Shown in pieces: positions 32,157 to 40,299 of a DNA stretch of 64,000 nt. Source of the DNA: Candidatus Symbiothrix dinenymphae (GTDB lineage: Bacteria; Bacteroidota; Bacteroidia; Bacteroidales; Azobacteroidaceae); assembly GCA_001417715.1 (NCBI GenBank), contig BBRT01000247.1, forward strand, positions 1 through 64,000, written 5' to 3'. The notes beneath the pieces are model-generated. The model ran no database searches, was not told where the DNA came from, and was given only the letters and a program-made list of their open reading frames with translations. The translations under genes were made by a program, and so were the position numbers. Numbering within the stretch: position 1 is the stretch's first letter; each line of letters begins with the position of its first letter.

Positions 32157-34148
32157 TCAATTTAGTCCATTCAAATTTTGCAATAGCCAAACCGACATCT
32201 TACCACTGCCTCGATGATTCCATGCGTAATAGGGTATCAATGAAAGCGTTACATCTTTTACTTGTAAACGTCCCGTTTCATTTTGGGCTAATAACTGCGC
32301 AGTCGTTTTTAACTGATGGATACCCTTTAGCAAATCCGGCTTGGTTTCCACCCTGATTTCAGGCTTTTGATTTATCACGACACTGAAAATATCAAAATCA
32401 TTATCCGCCCATTCGGCACAATAAACAATGGGACCGCGTTCGATAGATATTTTTCCGCGGTCGGCTTCCACTTTGTCGTTGGCTTTCACTACGCGCGGTT
32501 CCATGTCGAAATGCACTTTCACCACATCGTCTTTTTTCCATTGACGGGAAATCGCGAAATATCCCTTCTCCAATTTGCTGTCCACCTTGGCGCCATTCAC
32601 TGTTACCGTATAATTCAACTTTTTGCCGTCTGCATAACTGTACAAATCGCTGGGAACGACTTCGCCCTGCACCCAACCCGGTACACGCACTTTCAATGTA
32701 AATTGTTGTTTTGAACGCGGTGACACTTTAATATTAATGTCGCCTGTCCATGGATAATCGGTTGATTGGCTTACTGCTACTTTTTTACCTTCTACATCCA
32801 ATACGGCATCATTGCCCATAAACAGGTTTACATAGAGGTCATTGTTTTTGACAGCATACACATAACCCGGCAGGGAAGGGATAAAACGGCTGACATTCGA
32901 CGGGCAGCAGGAGCTGTCAAACCACGGCTGGCGGACAAGTGTACTTCCACGATTAAATTTGAATTTGCTATCCGATTCCAATGGATTGGGATAGAAAAAT
33001 GTGCCGCCATCCAGCGAAACGCCGGAAATCAAACCGTTATACAAGGTGCGTTCCAGCACGTCGAAATATTTAGCTTCGCCATGCAACAGAAACAAGCGGT
33101 AGTTCCAATAAACATTGGCAATGGCTGCACAAGTCTCGTTGTAAGCCGTCAGATTGGGCAATTCGTAGTTATCGCCAAATGATTCGTGTTGATGACGGGC
33201 ACCTATGCCTCCGGTAATGTAGAGTTTTTTCGACACCACATTGTCCCAAAGGCGGTCGATGGCGTGGATGTAAGCCTCATCGCCCGTGAGCGCTGCCACG
33301 TCGGCAATTCCCGAATACATATAAACGGCGCGTACGGCATGCCCAACGGCTTCGTCCTGTTCTAAAATAGGTTTATGCATTTGTCTGGTGAAGGCGTCGC
33401 CTTTTCGGGCAGTGTAACCCCGTTTGTCCAAGAAATATTTTGCCAAATCAAGGTATTTCTTTTCGCCCGTTACGACATACAATTTAGCTAATCCCATTTC
33501 TGCAATCTGATGACCCGGCACACGCGCTACCTGTCCCGGTTTATCGCCGATGGACCGTTCTACACAGTCGGCATAGCGGATGGCTATATCCAAGAAATTT
33601 CTTTTGCCGGTTGCCTGATAGTGAGCGATGGCGCTTTCCAGCAAATGTCCCAGATTGTAAAATTCGTGGCTGTATTCCTCCACTTTTGCCCAGCGCTCGT
33701 GACCTACCCAATCGTGCGGATGTTGCGGATTCATCGTTCGGGCGGTAAAAAGATAGCCGTCCGGTTCCTGTGCGGCGGCGACTATGGTGAGCACACTGTC
33801 GATGTATCGCACCAGTTTCTTATCCGGCCATGTTTGCATGGAATAAGAAGCGCCTTCGATGGTTTTATAGACATCCGTATCATCAAAAGAAAATCCTCCC
33901 ACTTTATAGTCGGGGCTTGGATGGGCTGCCTTGTGGAAATTTTCATACCGCCCCGTTTCTTCACATTTGCCGAATGCCAAAGGGATAGTTACCTCGCGAC
34001 TGGCGTTTAAGCGTTGTCCCCAAAATTGGTCGGTCACTTTCACCGACGTAAACGGTACGGGATTGATGGGATAACCGCTGCCTTTCGTTTGCGAAAATCC
34101 TGTAAGACAATACAATGTCAACAAGAATAGAATGATGCTATTTTTCAT
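32157..34148 (-). CDS. GH127 beta-L-arabinofuranosidase family protein, copy 1
   Basis: 663 residues with a signal peptide (MKNSIILFLLTLYCLTGFSQ). The (alpha/alpha)6 catalytic domain contains Glu322 (QHESFG), Glu338 and Cys340 (NETC) and Cys414-Cys415 (SSCCPSN). These match the zinc and nucleophile set Glu338/Cys340/Cys417/Cys418 plus Glu322 known for HypBA1, so a Cys-nucleophile glycosidase is expected. GH127 members release beta-L-arabinofuranose; some act on other pentoses. The C-terminal beta-sandwich is seen (GKISIERGPIVYCAEW). The propeller glycosidase lies 21 bp upstream. About 99% identical by eye to 48317-50311. Confidence 0.92.
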   Translation of the reverse strand: MKNSIILFLLTLYCLTGFSQTKGSGYPINPVPFTSVKVTDQFWGQRLNASREVTIPLAFGKCEETGRYENFHKAAHPSPDYKVGGFSFDDTDVYKTIEGASYSMQTWPDKKLVRYIDSVLTIVAAAQEPDGYLFTARTMNPQHPHDWVGHERWAKVEEYSHEFYNLGHLLESAIAHYQATGKRNFLDIAIRYADCVERSIGDKPGQVARVPGHQIAEMGLAKLYVVTGEKKYLDLAKYFLDKRGYTARKGDAFTRQMHKPILEQDEAVGHAVRAVYMYSGIADVAALTGDEAYIHAIDRLWDNVVSKKLYITGGIGARHQHESFGDNYELPNLTAYNETCAAIANVYWNYRLFLLHGEAKYFDVLERTLYNGLISGVSLDGGTFFYPNPLESDSKFKFNRGSTLVRQPWFDSSCCPSNVSRFIPSLPGYVYAVKNNDLYVNLFMGNDAVLDVEGKKVAVSQSTDYPWTGDINIKVSPRSKQQFTLKVRVPGWVQGEVVPSDLYSYADGKKLNYTVTVNGAKVDSKLEKGYFAISRQWKKDDVVKVHFDMEPRVVKANDKVEADRGKISIERGPIVYCAEWADNDFDIFSVVINQKPEIRVETKPDLLKGIHQLKTTAQLLAQNETGRLQVKDVTLSLIPYYAWNHRGSGKMSVWLLQNLNGLN

Positions 34149-35195
34149 TTTTAATTCTCTAATTTATTTTTAATGTTTAGGAAAACCCAAGTCAGCACCG
34201 TCAAGAAATACAAGTCCGATTCGCTCCAGATTTCCGGTGCGACCGTTGTACCACAGCCGCCATTTTTTCTCTTTCGCATCGTAAATGACGAACGGTTTAT
34301 AGCACGCCTCAGCGTCCCATCCGTCTGGGGTTGGCGAAATAATCGGATTCGTCGGCAGCCGTTCCCAATTTGTAATGCCGTCCTTCGAGCGCGCAATGCC
34401 GATACGGGCAAGATGTTCGTTTTCGTAACCTATGTAGAACATTAAGTACCAATCGTTGTGTTTGAAAACATGCCCGCCGGCAACTTTATGATGTTCCCAC
34501 TCGGTGTTTTTATCACACGAAAAGATGGGATTATTTTTGTATTTCGTCCACACAAGACCATCCGGGCTTGTTGCGTAGCCGATAGCGTTCGGTTCGTATA
34601 TCTCGCCGCCGGAGTACCACATCGTGAAAAGTTTGGCATCGGCATCCCATTCGACGTTCGGACACATCACGGCATGTTCTTTTTCCCAGCCTTTTTCCGG
34701 CACTAAAACGGGTTTGTCCGATTTCCTTTCAAAGTGAATGCCGTCGGTACTCGTTGCGTAACCAATCCACGAGCCGCTTTTCGACCAATCGTTGTACCAA
34801 ACCTGACCGGTGTACCAAAGATGATACACGCCGTCCCGCTTAATAACGGAGGGGCGATTGATTTCATTTTCCCAACCTGAGTCGGGATTGGGAGCGAGAA
34901 CGATTGTAGGCTCAGACCAATTAATTCCGTCCTTACTTTCGGTGTAGGCAAGCGACTTTTTCGGTCGCCACGAGAACCACATCTTGTATTTGCCGTCCTC
35001 TTGCAGCATCGCGATATCGAAACACGTGCCGAGGTCCGCGCCACCGAGAACAGGATTGTTCTCATATTTCGTCCATTTTATATCTGCCCGACAAGACGAC
35101 AGAGTGAACACTGATAACACAAGCAGTGAAACTGCTAATAAACAATAACTTTTTTTCATTTCTTTTATAATTTTTATTTTTAATATTTTTAATTT
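32165..35195. repeat. Duplicated 3-kb segment (GH127 plus propeller glycosidase), copy 1
   Basis: Nearly identical in DNA to 48325-51358. Similarity stops at the 3' end of GH127 (next to the 15-bp repeat) and about 35 bp upstream of the propeller gene's ATG. Confidence 0.9.
34170..35159 (-). CDS. Five-bladed beta-propeller glycosidase lipoprotein, copy 1
   Basis: 329 residues. The lipobox is LSSC (Cys23). The body consists of repeated blades with W-Y/W-F motifs (YKMWFSWRPKKSLAYTESKDG, YHLWYTGQVWY, FTMWYSGGE, YLMFYIGYENEHLARIG, WRLWYNGRTGNLERIG), as in the GH43/GH32/GH117/GH130 superfamily. I cannot fix the family. The likely acids are Asp32-type and Glu residues in the blades (GGADLGTCFDIA, WENEINRPSV, WEHHKVAGGH). 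Its place directly before GH127 suggests removal of a neighbouring sugar on the same glycan. Expected at the outer membrane or periplasm. About 98% identical to copy 2. Confidence 0.75.
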   Translation of the reverse strand: MKKSYCLLAVSLLVLSVFTLSSCRADIKWTKYENNPVLGGADLGTCFDIAMLQEDGKYKMWFSWRPKKSLAYTESKDGINWSEPTIVLAPNPDSGWENEINRPSVIKRDGVYHLWYTGQVWYNDWSKSGSWIGYATSTDGIHFERKSDKPVLVPEKGWEKEHAVMCPNVEWDADAKLFTMWYSGGEIYEPNAIGYATSPDGLVWTKYKNNPIFSCDKNTEWEHHKVAGGHVFKHNDWYLMFYIGYENEHLARIGIARSKDGITNWERLPTNPIISPTPDGWDAEACYKPFVIYDAKEKKWRLWYNGRTGNLERIGLVFLDGADLGFPKH

Positions 35196-35197
35196 TT

Positions 35198-37675
35198 TTA
35201 GAGTGCAAAGATAGTTGTTTTTATTGTAGCCGTTGCTTTGCGCAGACCGGAGGCTTCGGCTTCGAAATGGATTTTGCCTTCTTGTTCGGACGATTGAACA
35301 ATGGCTACCAATTGACCCTTAAAGGCACTCATCTTGGGGAGGTGGAACTGTTCGAGGTTCCTCGCATCGCCGTTTCCTGCTGCCCGAAAGCTGCCCGCAC
35401 CGCTTACTTTAAAGCGGATAGAGTTGGATGCTTCGGGGCAGAGGTTGCCGTCTTTATCGACCACCTTCACTGTGACGAAAGCCAAGTCTTTGCCGTTTGC
35501 TTCAAGCGACGAACGGTCTGCCGACAGTTCTATGTGATGAGGCTTGCCTGCAGTATGGACTTCCTTTTCGACCACGGCTTGCCCTTTCTCGTTGTAAGCC
35601 ACCACTTTTATAACGCCCGGTTCATACTTCGCATCCATCCACATCAGGCGGTAGCGGCGCTGGCGGAGGAGTTGTTTGGCTGCATCATCGTTATTGGTAC
35701 GGTCAGCCGTCATCGTGATATCCTTCGTCAGGCGGCCCTGGCTCTTGCCGTTGATAAAGAGTTCGGCAGAAGGATGGTTGGTATAGACGAAGACCGGCGT
35801 CACTTCGCCTTCCCGTCCCGGCCATGTCCAGTGGGGGAGGATGTGTAGGGTTTCCTCCGTGGGATTCCAGTGGCTGCGGTAGAGGTAATAGCGGTCTTTG
35901 GGAATGCCTGCCAGGTCGATGATGCCAAACATGGAACTGTGGTTCGGCCAACGCCAGTGAGGAGTCGGTTCGCCTAAGTAGTCGAAGCCCGCCCAGACAA
36001 ACCCGCCTATACACCAGGGATAGTCGTCGTGATACACAAAGTCGTCGTCCGGGAGATTCGACCACCAACAATGTTCTACATCATATCCGGACATTTGTCC
36101 ATCCTCATGAACTGTTTCCTTGTCGTCAGTGCGGGTTACGGGGAAGTAGTATGTGCCCCGTGAACTGATGGTGGAGGTCGTTTCGCTGCCGAGTACAATG
36201 TTTTGAGGCAACTCCTCGTAAGCCTTTTGGTAGAAGGGAAGGCGATAGGTGAAGCCGGCCACGTCGAGGATGGCAGCCATGTGGCTGTCCATGGCACCCT
36301 GCGCATTATCCAAGCCCATTGTTACCGGTCGGGTAGGGTCTTCGCGGTGGCATATATCTTGAAGGAAACGCGCCGTTTTCATGCCTCGCGCCGATTCTTG
36401 CCCGTGCACCTCATTCCCGATGCTCCATATTACAACCGAAGGACTGTTGCGATAGTTGTGCAGCATATTGACCATATCTTTCTCCGCCCATTCGGTGAAA
36501 TAACGGTTGTAGCCGTTCTTGCTGCCTTTGACACCGTCCCATTCGTCGAAGGCTTCCACCATCATCATGAAACCCATTTCGTCGCACAGGCGCACTAATT
36601 CGGGAGCAGGCATATTGTGCGCAGTGCGGATGGCATTGCATCCCATTTCCTTCAGAATACTCAGTTGCCGCCTGAGCGCACTTTCGTTGACGGCTGCCCC
36701 AAGCGGTCCGAGGTCATGGTGGTTGCATACGCCCCGGAACTTGATTGGCTCGCCGTTGAGAAACATGCCTTTGTCGGGTATGATTTCAAGCTGTCGGATG
36801 CCGAAGGGCGTCGTATATTCGTCTTTCAGCACGTCGTTGGCGTATAGCTTTGAAACGGCTTCATACAGGTAAGGTGTCGAAGGTGTCCACAAGTGCGGGG
36901 TTTCGACGGCGAAATCCTGTTCAAAAGTAAAGGCGTCGAAACGCGAGAGGGCACTTTCCGAACGGGCGACTATTTTACCATACGAATCTTTTAACTCCGT
37001 AACTAATGTAACCCTTCCGGACAGGTGCCCGTTCGGCAGTTCAACCTTTGTCTTGAGCTTCACCTTGGCGTATTCGCGATTCACCACCGGCGTAGTGAGT
37101 TGCGTTCCCCAGACGGGAATATGTTCGCCGCTCGTGAGGATAACATGGACGTTGCGGTACAGCCCCGCGCCGGAATACCAGCGCGACGATTCCGGTAAGT
37201 TCTCTGTGCGCACGACCAGGACGTTGCCTTTTTCCTTCATATTTGCCGTCATGTCGAACCAAAAGCTGTTGTAGCCATACTGCCAAAAGCCCACCTCACG
37301 GCCGTTGAGGTAGACCCGTGCATTGCTCATCGCCCCGTCGAAGAGGATAGCCGCCCTTTGTCCCCGCGCAAAGCCGGGCGCGTCAAAGGTGGTGCGATAC
37401 CAGCTTGCACCGACGAGAGGCAAGCCTCCTTCGAGGATGGACCTCTGCACATTGGCACTCTTGTCGAAATGTCCATAAATAGCCCAGTCGTGAGGCACGG
37501 TTACGGTTTGCCACTTGCTGTCGTCAAACTCCGGACGGACAGCCTCCTCCGTGTCGGTACGCGAAAACTTCCAGCCTTTTTCCAGCAAGAACTCCCTGCG
37601 CTGCTGCGCCATCCCAACTAAGGAAGCGCCCAGTAATAAAAAGAAACAGAATAAGAATTTAATTCCTGATTTCAT
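35198..37675 (-). CDS. GH2 beta-galactosidase-like glycoside hydrolase with DUF4982
   Basis: About 825 residues from ATG 37675 (MKSGIKFLFCFFLLLGASLVGMAQ, a clear signal peptide); the frame runs on to 37699, too close to the -7 box. The order is jelly-roll sugar-binding domain, Ig-like domain and TIM barrel with the acid/base in WSIGNEVHG (Glu430 of the long form) and the nucleophile in VLGSETTST (Glu506), then a DUF4982-type domain (FVYTNHPSAELFING) and a C-terminal bacterial Ig-like domain (VTVKVVDKDGNLCPEASN). GH2 of this layout covers beta-galactosidase, beta-glucuronidase and others. Probably periplasmic. Present only in PUL A. Confidence 0.9.
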   Translation of the reverse strand: MKSGIKFLFCFFLLLGASLVGMAQQRREFLLEKGWKFSRTDTEEAVRPEFDDSKWQTVTVPHDWAIYGHFDKSANVQRSILEGGLPLVGASWYRTTFDAPGFARGQRAAILFDGAMSNARVYLNGREVGFWQYGYNSFWFDMTANMKEKGNVLVVRTENLPESSRWYSGAGLYRNVHVILTSGEHIPVWGTQLTTPVVNREYAKVKLKTKVELPNGHLSGRVTLVTELKDSYGKIVARSESALSRFDAFTFEQDFAVETPHLWTPSTPYLYEAVSKLYANDVLKDEYTTPFGIRQLEIIPDKGMFLNGEPIKFRGVCNHHDLGPLGAAVNESALRRQLSILKEMGCNAIRTAHNMPAPELVRLCDEMGFMMMVEAFDEWDGVKGSKNGYNRYFTEWAEKDMVNMLHNYRNSPSVVIWSIGNEVHGQESARGMKTARFLQDICHREDPTRPVTMGLDNAQGAMDSHMAAILDVAGFTYRLPFYQKAYEELPQNIVLGSETTSTISSRGTYYFPVTRTDDKETVHEDGQMSGYDVEHCWWSNLPDDDFVYHDDYPWCIGGFVWAGFDYLGEPTPHWRWPNHSSMFGIIDLAGIPKDRYYLYRSHWNPTEETLHILPHWTWPGREGEVTPVFVYTNHPSAELFINGKSQGRLTKDITMTADRTNNDDAAKQLLRQRRYRLMWMDAKYEPGVIKVVAYNEKGQAVVEKEVHTAGKPHHIELSADRSSLEANGKDLAFVTVKVVDKDGNLCPEASNSIRFKVSGAGSFRAAGNGDARNLEQFHLPKMSAFKGQLVAIVQSSEQEGKIHFEAEASGLRKATATIKTTIFAL

Positions 37676-37710
37676 ATTGTTTATTATTGTGTAACACATT
37701 CAAGTCCCTG

Positions 37711-37718
37711 CAAAGGTA
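37711..37718 (-). promoter_or_regulatory. Internal -7 promoter element before GH2
   Basis: TACCTTTG on the minus strand lies 36 bp before ATG 37675. This suggests that GH2 and the following glycosidases can be transcribed apart from susCD A. Confidence 0.5.
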
Positions 37719-37745
37719 CAAAAAAATTGATATAAACGCAGACAA

Positions 37746-38897
37746 TCAATATGACCTGTAAACATAGATTTCCGCTATCTGAATATATACTCCTTCGTTG
37801 CTGTCGGGCAGATAGATTTTCAAATAACGTTTCCTGTTGGCGGGATCCGGCGAAGGTATATAGGTTGTCAACATCTGCGGTACGGCATTGTTTGGAAACA
37901 CAATGTCGTTACCGATTTGCACCCATGTAGCGGCAGTCGGATCCGGGTCGTCACTTACGAAATATTGAACAGTTTTGGCACCTACTCGACCGGAAGCGCG
38001 ATAAGTTACTATCTGTGTAATATCTTTCGGCGTCTTCATGTCGATAATAGCCCAGTGGGGGGGGGGAGCAGCTGGAGACCACTCTGAGTGCCAGTAGCTG
38101 TTGCTGTTGTTGTCTATACCGTCAATAATCGTCGTTGCCCGATAGCCGCTGTTTTGGCCGGACCATTCTATCACCTCCCAATTCGTTTTATCAAAGAGAA
38201 TAACCGGATCTATTGTCACGCTCTCCCAACCCAGACTGAACGTATCTACAGCATCCGGTTCCGGACGGAACACTGAGCGGTACTCAAACGTTGAGCCGAG
38301 TGTCGCATCCGTAATAGTAGTAAGGGCGTCGACCGGACTTGCCGCGATGGTGGTATCCACACCGCTCAGCTTAGTGTAACGGATTTCGGTCTGCACCTGA
38401 TTTTCGGCTGCTATTCCCCATGGAATCTTTATGTGTATATCTGTGCCAACCTCAACAGGACTACCCACATCAACGCGCCGTTGGTTCAGGGTGCTTCGGA
38501 AGAGTGCTCCGTAAGAGATACCTGAGCCGGTGGTTTTGAGGGATGAATTGCCGCGGCTGTCTGTTGTTTGCACTTCAAACGCATAGGATTGTTCTCCCAT
38601 ATCCGGAATGGTATCTTCCACGACGATGGTATCCGAAACAGATGCAGGAACCGGGATGGAACGGTGCCCCACTCCGTCGTTCCAATACACTTCAATCGTC
38701 TTCACATTCGGCGAATTGATTAACCAACCTTGAAACAAAATACGTCCCTTACCCGCTCTGAACACCATCGAATCTACTTTTGGGGCATAGACTATTTCGC
38801 CGTCTTCAACATACTGCTTGTGGATGTCCATACCATCATCACAGGAAATGAAACCCAACAGGCTCATTGCTAATACACTAATATATATCTTTTTCAT
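37746..38897 (-). CDS. DUF4998/F5-8 type C surface lipoprotein
   Basis: 383 residues. Lipobox GFISC (Cys19); the DUF4998-type start is DDGMDIHKQYVEDGEIVYAPKVDS, followed by fibronectin-like segments. A C-terminal discoidin (F5/8 type C) domain from about 235 (NSYWHSEWSPAAPPPHW) to 383 ends in IQIAEIYVYRSY. In PULs such proteins sit in the SusE/SusF position and bind glycan at the cell surface. A run of ten C on the coding strand (38057-38066) encodes part of AAPPPHW at about residue 279. A one-base change there would remove most of the discoidin domain. Confidence 0.82.
   Translation of the reverse strand: MKKIYISVLAMSLLGFISCDDGMDIHKQYVEDGEIVYAPKVDSMVFRAGKGRILFQGWLINSPNVKTIEVYWNDGVGHRSIPVPASVSDTIVVEDTIPDMGEQSYAFEVQTTDSRGNSSLKTTGSGISYGALFRSTLNQRRVDVGSPVEVGTDIHIKIPWGIAAENQVQTEIRYTKLSGVDTTIAASPVDALTTITDATLGSTFEYRSVFRPEPDAVDTFSLGWESVTIDPVILFDKTNWEVIEWSGQNSGYRATTIIDGIDNNSNSYWHSEWSPAAPPPHWAIIDMKTPKDITQIVTYRASGRVGAKTVQYFVSDDPDPTAATWVQIGNDIVFPNNAVPQMLTTYIPSPDPANRKRYLKIYLPDSNEGVYIQIAEIYVYRSY
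38057..38066. repeat. G10 homopolymer tract in the F5/8 lipoprotein gene
   Basis: Ten consecutive G (plus strand) inside the discoidin domain. The present length keeps the reading frame open. Confidence 0.95.
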
Positions 38898-38928
38898 TGC
38901 TTTATATTTTTTAATTTATTTATATTGT

Positions 38929-40155
38929 TTATTCCACATATCCGCCATATAAGGTTATTTCTGCTACGTGCATAAAAGTAGCGTTACCCCAGTTGTCACG
39001 AAATAGAAACCGTAGAAACCGTATCGGCTCTCCTTGCGGGAAAGAAAACTCATCCCCGGCAATTAAAGCACGCCTGTCTTCATCAGATACCTGATAGGTT
39101 GGTAACCCCGATGGTTTTATCACTTCAAAATCTGCAAGCGGTGTCCACTCGCTCCAATCACTGCTTGGAACAGTATTGGAACTGCTGCCATAGACCGTAA
39201 AATTTTTAGGATTTCCTACGTTATACATGCTTCCGCCAGCAGTAGTGAGGTAGTCAGTGTTACGCTGATGAAGTAACAGGCGGCTCACTGACGCAGAAGC
39301 ACCTAAATCCAGCGTAAAGGAAACTCCTCCCGGCATAGTACCGTTGGCCGTATGTCCGAAATTGTAAATGTCGTCATCTATCAAGTTTTCGTTCTGCGCA
39401 TACCAATAATAAAACGGGGAGTCGCCCTTGGGGTCGCCGGGTCCTGAGGGCAGGATGAGAATTTTCATGTTACTCTTGTCCAACTTGTTGTCGGCAAGGG
39501 GAGTAATTAATCCTTCCGGAAGGATGACGTCCGAAGCGTTTCCCCAGTTGTCGCTGATAATCAAGCCGAACTTACGAGGCTCCGGCAAATAGCCGCGAAG
39601 GCTATATTTCGAAGAATCGAGATAGGAGGACAGGATAGTAGCCGGTTGCAAAGTGCCGGCTTTGTCCTCTGTGAGAAACTCGAAGGAGAGTGCGGCTCTG
39701 TCTTCGTTTTTCCAACTGAAATCGGCACCCCCATTGCCGGCAACTATCTTCACCGTCTTGGCGGTTTTGCTCAGGGACGATTCAAGCGGTTTAAACTTCA
39801 CCGATACGGGGTCGGATTTCTCCAGAGCACGGTTAACGACATACAACAGGGCAGTGTGCTCTATCGTGTCGTTAAAACCTTCCAACGTCAATTGATTCGT
39901 ATAGAACGAACCGGACGCTTCCCGTTCCGTTCCGTCCGTCCGGGTGGTATATACGGCTTTTACTTCCAAAATATCTTGGACATCGGGCACGCGATATTTA
40001 ATAACAACGCCTCCGGCAATCGGAGTGGTGCTCACGGTTGCTTCGGCAACCGACTCGGGTTTCCCCAGATTCTTATTTGTGGGTTCCAGCAACCTTTCCT
40101 CGCAGGAAAACAACAGAAACAAACAAGCAATAACACTAAAATAAATTGTTTTCAT
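38929..40155 (-). CDS. DUF4959/DUF5000-type surface lipoprotein (PUL A)
   Basis: 408 residues. Lipobox LLFSC (Cys18) followed by EERLLEP. The N-terminal DUF4959-like part (VEATVSTTPIAGGVVIKYRVP is close to the family pattern) is followed by a DUF5126-like middle and a C-terminal DUF5000/discoidin-like domain with WSEWTPLADFEVIKPSG and IRFLRFLFRDNWGNATFMHVAEITLYG. It is probably a surface glycan-binding protein downstream of SusD. The PUL B counterpart at 55320 has the same layout but low identity. The gap to susD A holds a palindromic element. Confidence 0.82.
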   Translation of the reverse strand: MKTIYFSVIACLFLLFSCEERLLEPTNKNLGKPESVAEATVSTTPIAGGVVIKYRVPDVQDILEVKAVYTTRTDGTEREASGSFYTNQLTLEGFNDTIEHTALLYVVNRALEKSDPVSVKFKPLESSLSKTAKTVKIVAGNGGADFSWKNEDRAALSFEFLTEDKAGTLQPATILSSYLDSSKYSLRGYLPEPRKFGLIISDNWGNASDVILPEGLITPLADNKLDKSNMKILILPSGPGDPKGDSPFYYWYAQNENLIDDDIYNFGHTANGTMPGGVSFTLDLGASASVSRLLLHQRNTDYLTTAGGSMYNVGNPKNFTVYGSSSNTVPSSDWSEWTPLADFEVIKPSGLPTYQVSDEDRRALIAGDEFSFPQGEPIRFLRFLFRDNWGNATFMHVAEITLYGGYVE

Positions 40156-40195
40156 ATTCTCTAATTTTTTAAATTATTAATTTCTAATTCTTTTT

Positions 40196-40297
40196 GTCTG
40201 AACCTTGATTTTAATAAGATTTACAAGATTACCATGATAATCATATTCTCTTTCATCTTGCTAATCTTTTTAATCTTATTAAAATCGTGATTCAGAC
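40196..40297. repeat. Intercistronic palindromic element between susD A and the DUF5000 lipoprotein
   Basis: Ends are gtctgaaccttgattttaat and its inverted counterpart attaaaatcgtgattcagac, with further imperfect pairing inward (taagattt.. / ..aatctta). Related copies lie at 56632-56732 and 58843-58988, and a half copy at 51358-51403. Confidence 0.85.
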
Positions 40298-40299
40298 AA

